Assembly (NCBI GenBank): GCA_958298945.1
Contig: OY282610.1
Location: 34,355,667-34,419,666, forward strand
From: Atherix ibis
Lineage: Eukaryota > Arthropoda > Insecta > Diptera > Athericidae
DNA length: 64,000 bases
Direction: 5' to 3'
Every line of letters starts with the position of its first letter. Positions within the stretch are counted from its first letter, which is position 1. A program made the translations under genes and the position numbers. Under the pieces are notes generated by a model. That model saw only the letters and a list, made by a program, of their open reading frames with translations. It had not been told where the DNA came from and ran no database searches. Of this stretch, positions 61,760 through 64,000 are shown in pieces.

Positions 61760-62506
61760 GAAACGTTATTGAAAATGTTAGGACTACGCAGCGTGGCGAT
61801 GTGGTTTCGACGTCTTGTTGAAACCACATGTCGACCAGATACAGTTCTTTCATTTTGGGCGAAAAAAAGTTTGAAATAAACGAGAGATACCGAACGCCAT
61901 CGACGATAACGTTGCGTCAAGCGTCATCTTTAAAGAAATGATCAAACAGTGTATTTTTCTGGGTGCAATAGTAAGTAGCTTATTTGTTTGACTGTGGTTG
62001 TTCATCAGATCAAATGTGACAATTTTGCTTATTCACATACACATTCAACCAGAAATGAGCTTCGTCACTGAACGCAACTTCTTGGTAAAAAAAACCGATT
62101 TTCCTCAAGTTGTTCTAAGGCCCACTCAATGAAAATTCGACGCTTTGCCAGGTCGTTCAGCTTCATTTCTTGCACGAGCTCTATTTTATACGCTTTTAAA
62201 CCAAGATGCTTGCGTAATATCTTCCACATAGTCGACTAACACAATCCCAATTATTGTGAACGTCGATGGATGGTCTTCACGAACACTCTACGCACACGGG
62301 TTAGATGTCCAATAGCGTAAAATTACTGCCAAATTTCATCACTATAGCTTGAATTGTTTGGTCAGTAGGTCGATTATGACGACCATAAAATTTGTAAGTG
62401 TTGTTCGGGTGTAAGTCTTTCTACGATGAAATGGCAATGCTAACTGAGCATATTTGCTTTTAACACACGTCACGTATCATGAGCGATCTATCCAAAATAA
62501 AAACAT
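61760..62506 (-). mobile_element. IS630-like transposase relic
   Basis: On the minus strand, with many shifts, one can read an N-terminal region near 62400-62340 and the first catalytic block FSDEAHFWLNVYVNKQNCHI with WSDEQPQ (about 62075-61995). Then come NVIVDGVRYLSFISNFFSPK (about 61905-61850) and the second block WFQQD (about 61810). This is the insect IS630-like signature also seen, more diverged, at 16.6-17.8 kb. The third catalytic block and the ends are not recognisable. A LINE lies at its 5' side, with the LINE target duplication beginning at 62507. Confidence 0.7.
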
Positions 62507-62518
62507 AAAAAACCATAC

Positions 62519-63435
62519 CTCAGGGTAGCATACTTGGACCCATCCTCTACGACATTTACACATCCGATTTTCCAATCTACCCTAATACCTTCTTTGCTAC
62601 ATACGCCGATGATACGGCCTGCCTTGCATCTAGCGAAAATCCCCAACATGCTTCCGAAACTCTCCAAATCAAAATCCAAACCCTCCAGAACTGGTTTACT
62701 AGGTGGAGAATAAAAGTCAAGTGAACGTAAATCTATCCAGGTAACTTTCACTCTCCGTCGTCAGACATGCCCTCCCATATACCTTAATGGCAGTGCCATA
62801 CCGCAACACAACGAAGCTCGGTACCTAGGACTGACCTTAGACAAACGCTTGACATGGAACCCACATACAAGACTTAAAAGACAAGAACTTAAAAGACGAT
62901 ACCTAAAACTACTTCGACTTCTAGACAAACGTTCCAAACTTACTATAGACAGCAAAGTACTGTTATACAATACCTTACTGAAACCCATATGGACATACGG
63001 ACTAGAACTCTGGGGATCTACTAAGCCTTCTAATTCCCGTCGAATCGAATCCCTTCAATCAAAAATACTCCGTACAATTGTCGATGCCCCCTTTTATGTT
63101 CGCAATACTGTTATTCATCGTGATCTTAAAGTCCCATTTGTTTTTGATGTGGCAGTATATCGTTATAAAAAGTTCCGTTCCCGTGTCCTTAATCATAATA
63201 ATCCTCTTGTCCAAGAACTATCCTCCATGTCCTTCCCTAGAAATACCCATCGAAGACTTAAGCGTCACTGGTCGCGTGATTTACTTAAATACTGAGGCCT
63301 AACAGAAACACACGCTAGCAGGAGCAATTTCATTGGACGTTTACTCCTCACAACCTTTCAAGTTAACTAATACTATTGATAAAATTTGCTTATTACTAAC
63401 TATGTTGTAGTTGTAAATATCTAAAAAAAATTTAA
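62519..63435 (+). mobile_element. Jockey-like LINE, 5'-truncated, with 12-bp target duplication
   Basis: The youngest-looking copy of the family. The target duplication AAAAAACCATAC flanks it at 62507-62518 and 63436-63447. It begins in the middle of the RT at QGSILGPILYDIYTSDF and keeps the catalytic motif in ATYADDTACLASSENP (about 62600). It has one frame break near 62720, then an open 148-codon C-terminal part (62849-63295) with MTWNPHTRLKRQELKRRYLK, KPIWTYGLELWGS and PFYVRNTVIHRDLKVP, ending HWSRDLLKY. A 3' UTR of about 130 bases matches the copy at 35.7-37.7 kb. No RNase H domain follows, which fits the Jockey clade. Confidence 0.92.
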
Positions 63436-63529
63436 AAAAAACCATACAGCAAAAAAATTCCCCGACATTTTGTTTTTAATATGTAAATTAAGCATTTGAA
63501 GTAGTACCTGAAAAATATCAATGAGTCAA

Positions 63530-63780
63530 GGCAAATGAGCAGACGATGGTGGTTTCCTTCACCATCAGTCAAAAACATGGAGAACCCTTACGAGAGAATA
63601 TGGGGACTTGAACTTAACAGGCGTTATCGACAACGTCATCTTTGTAATTTCGATAACATCCGAAGGACTGAAACCGAGGAACTGAAGACAATTCCAATTG
63701 AAATCTTCCAGCGCTGCTGCAACGAGTGGAAACAACACCTCGTAGTCATATCAAGAATACACGGGACTTTAAGGTGAAAT
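63530..63780 (+). mobile_element. C-terminal mariner-like transposase fragment
   Basis: An 80-codon frame (63535-63777) carries NIRRTETEELKTIPIEIFQR and CCNEWKQ, which matches the C-terminal end of some mariner-type transposases (the region after the third catalytic Asp). SPSVKNMENP precedes it. No catalytic block and no inverted end are visible nearby. Confidence 0.45.
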
Positions 63781-64000
63781 GGACTAAGAACCCTTACGAA
63801 TATAAAAGAGAGCATTGACAATTTTTCAAAGTAAAAAATTGGATTAGAAATATTGGATTCGACGGGAATTGGACGGATTAGTAGAGGACCAGAGTTCGAG
63901 TCTGTAAGTACAAATTAGTTTTATTAAAGCATTCTAAACTTGGCAAATTGGTTTTTAAGTATTTGGATTTGGACCATTTTAGAAATTGCCGATTTTTTCA

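Noticed and set aside
63880..63905. tRNA B-box-like AGTTCGAGTCT
   Set aside because: No A box, acceptor stem or cloverleaf can be drawn around it.

Overview
The window is a stretch of an AT-rich animal genome, almost certainly an insect. The evidence is short GT-AG introns, many dead mariner-type transposons, 5'-truncated non-LTR retrotransposons with target-site duplications, and a zona pellucida (ZP) domain gene of the arthropod extracellular-matrix type. I cannot settle the order from sequence alone. There are no bacterial-style operons, no rRNA and no tRNA gene that I can support.

Layout. 1-24 kb is gene-poor and mostly transposon debris: mariner relics (about 1-2.2, 2.4-2.8 and 14.2-15.2 kb), an I-like LINE relic with an RNase H domain (4.4-6.0 kb), a 35-copy array of a 160-bp satellite (6.9-12.5 kb), two decayed copies of one Jockey-like LINE (15.5-16.5 and 20.1-21.7 kb), an IS630-like element with recognisable inverted ends (16.6-17.8 kb), and a decayed fragment resembling the C-terminal part of a CLCA-type (calcium-activated chloride channel regulator) protein (22.5-23.0 kb).

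24-61.4 kb can be read as one gene on the + strand. A candidate TATA/Inr/DPE-like promoter near 24.0 kb leads into a possible 5' non-coding exon. Further 5' exons lie at 38.9-39.5 kb, the last carrying the ATG and half of a signal peptide. A 12.6-kb intron separates this from four exons at 52.07-61.12 kb. The conceptual protein is 2957 residues: signal peptide, an N-terminal ZP module, then roughly 120 tandem copies of a 20-21 residue unit with two cysteines spaced CX8C and Thr/Pro linkers, and a short tail with a furin-type RFKR site but no membrane anchor. It is probably a secreted apical or cuticular matrix protein. Its long introns hold mariner relics, a 5'-truncated LINE with a 12-bp target duplication, and some candidate regulatory spots.

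61.4-64 kb returns to transposon debris: an IS630-like relic immediately followed by a 5'-truncated Jockey-like LINE with its own 12-bp target duplication, and a C-terminal mariner-like fragment.

The items most worth a second look are the giant ZP/CX8C-repeat protein with its nested repeat hierarchy, the higher-order satellite array, the over-represented dispersed octamer TACTCGTA, and the CLCA-like pseudogene.
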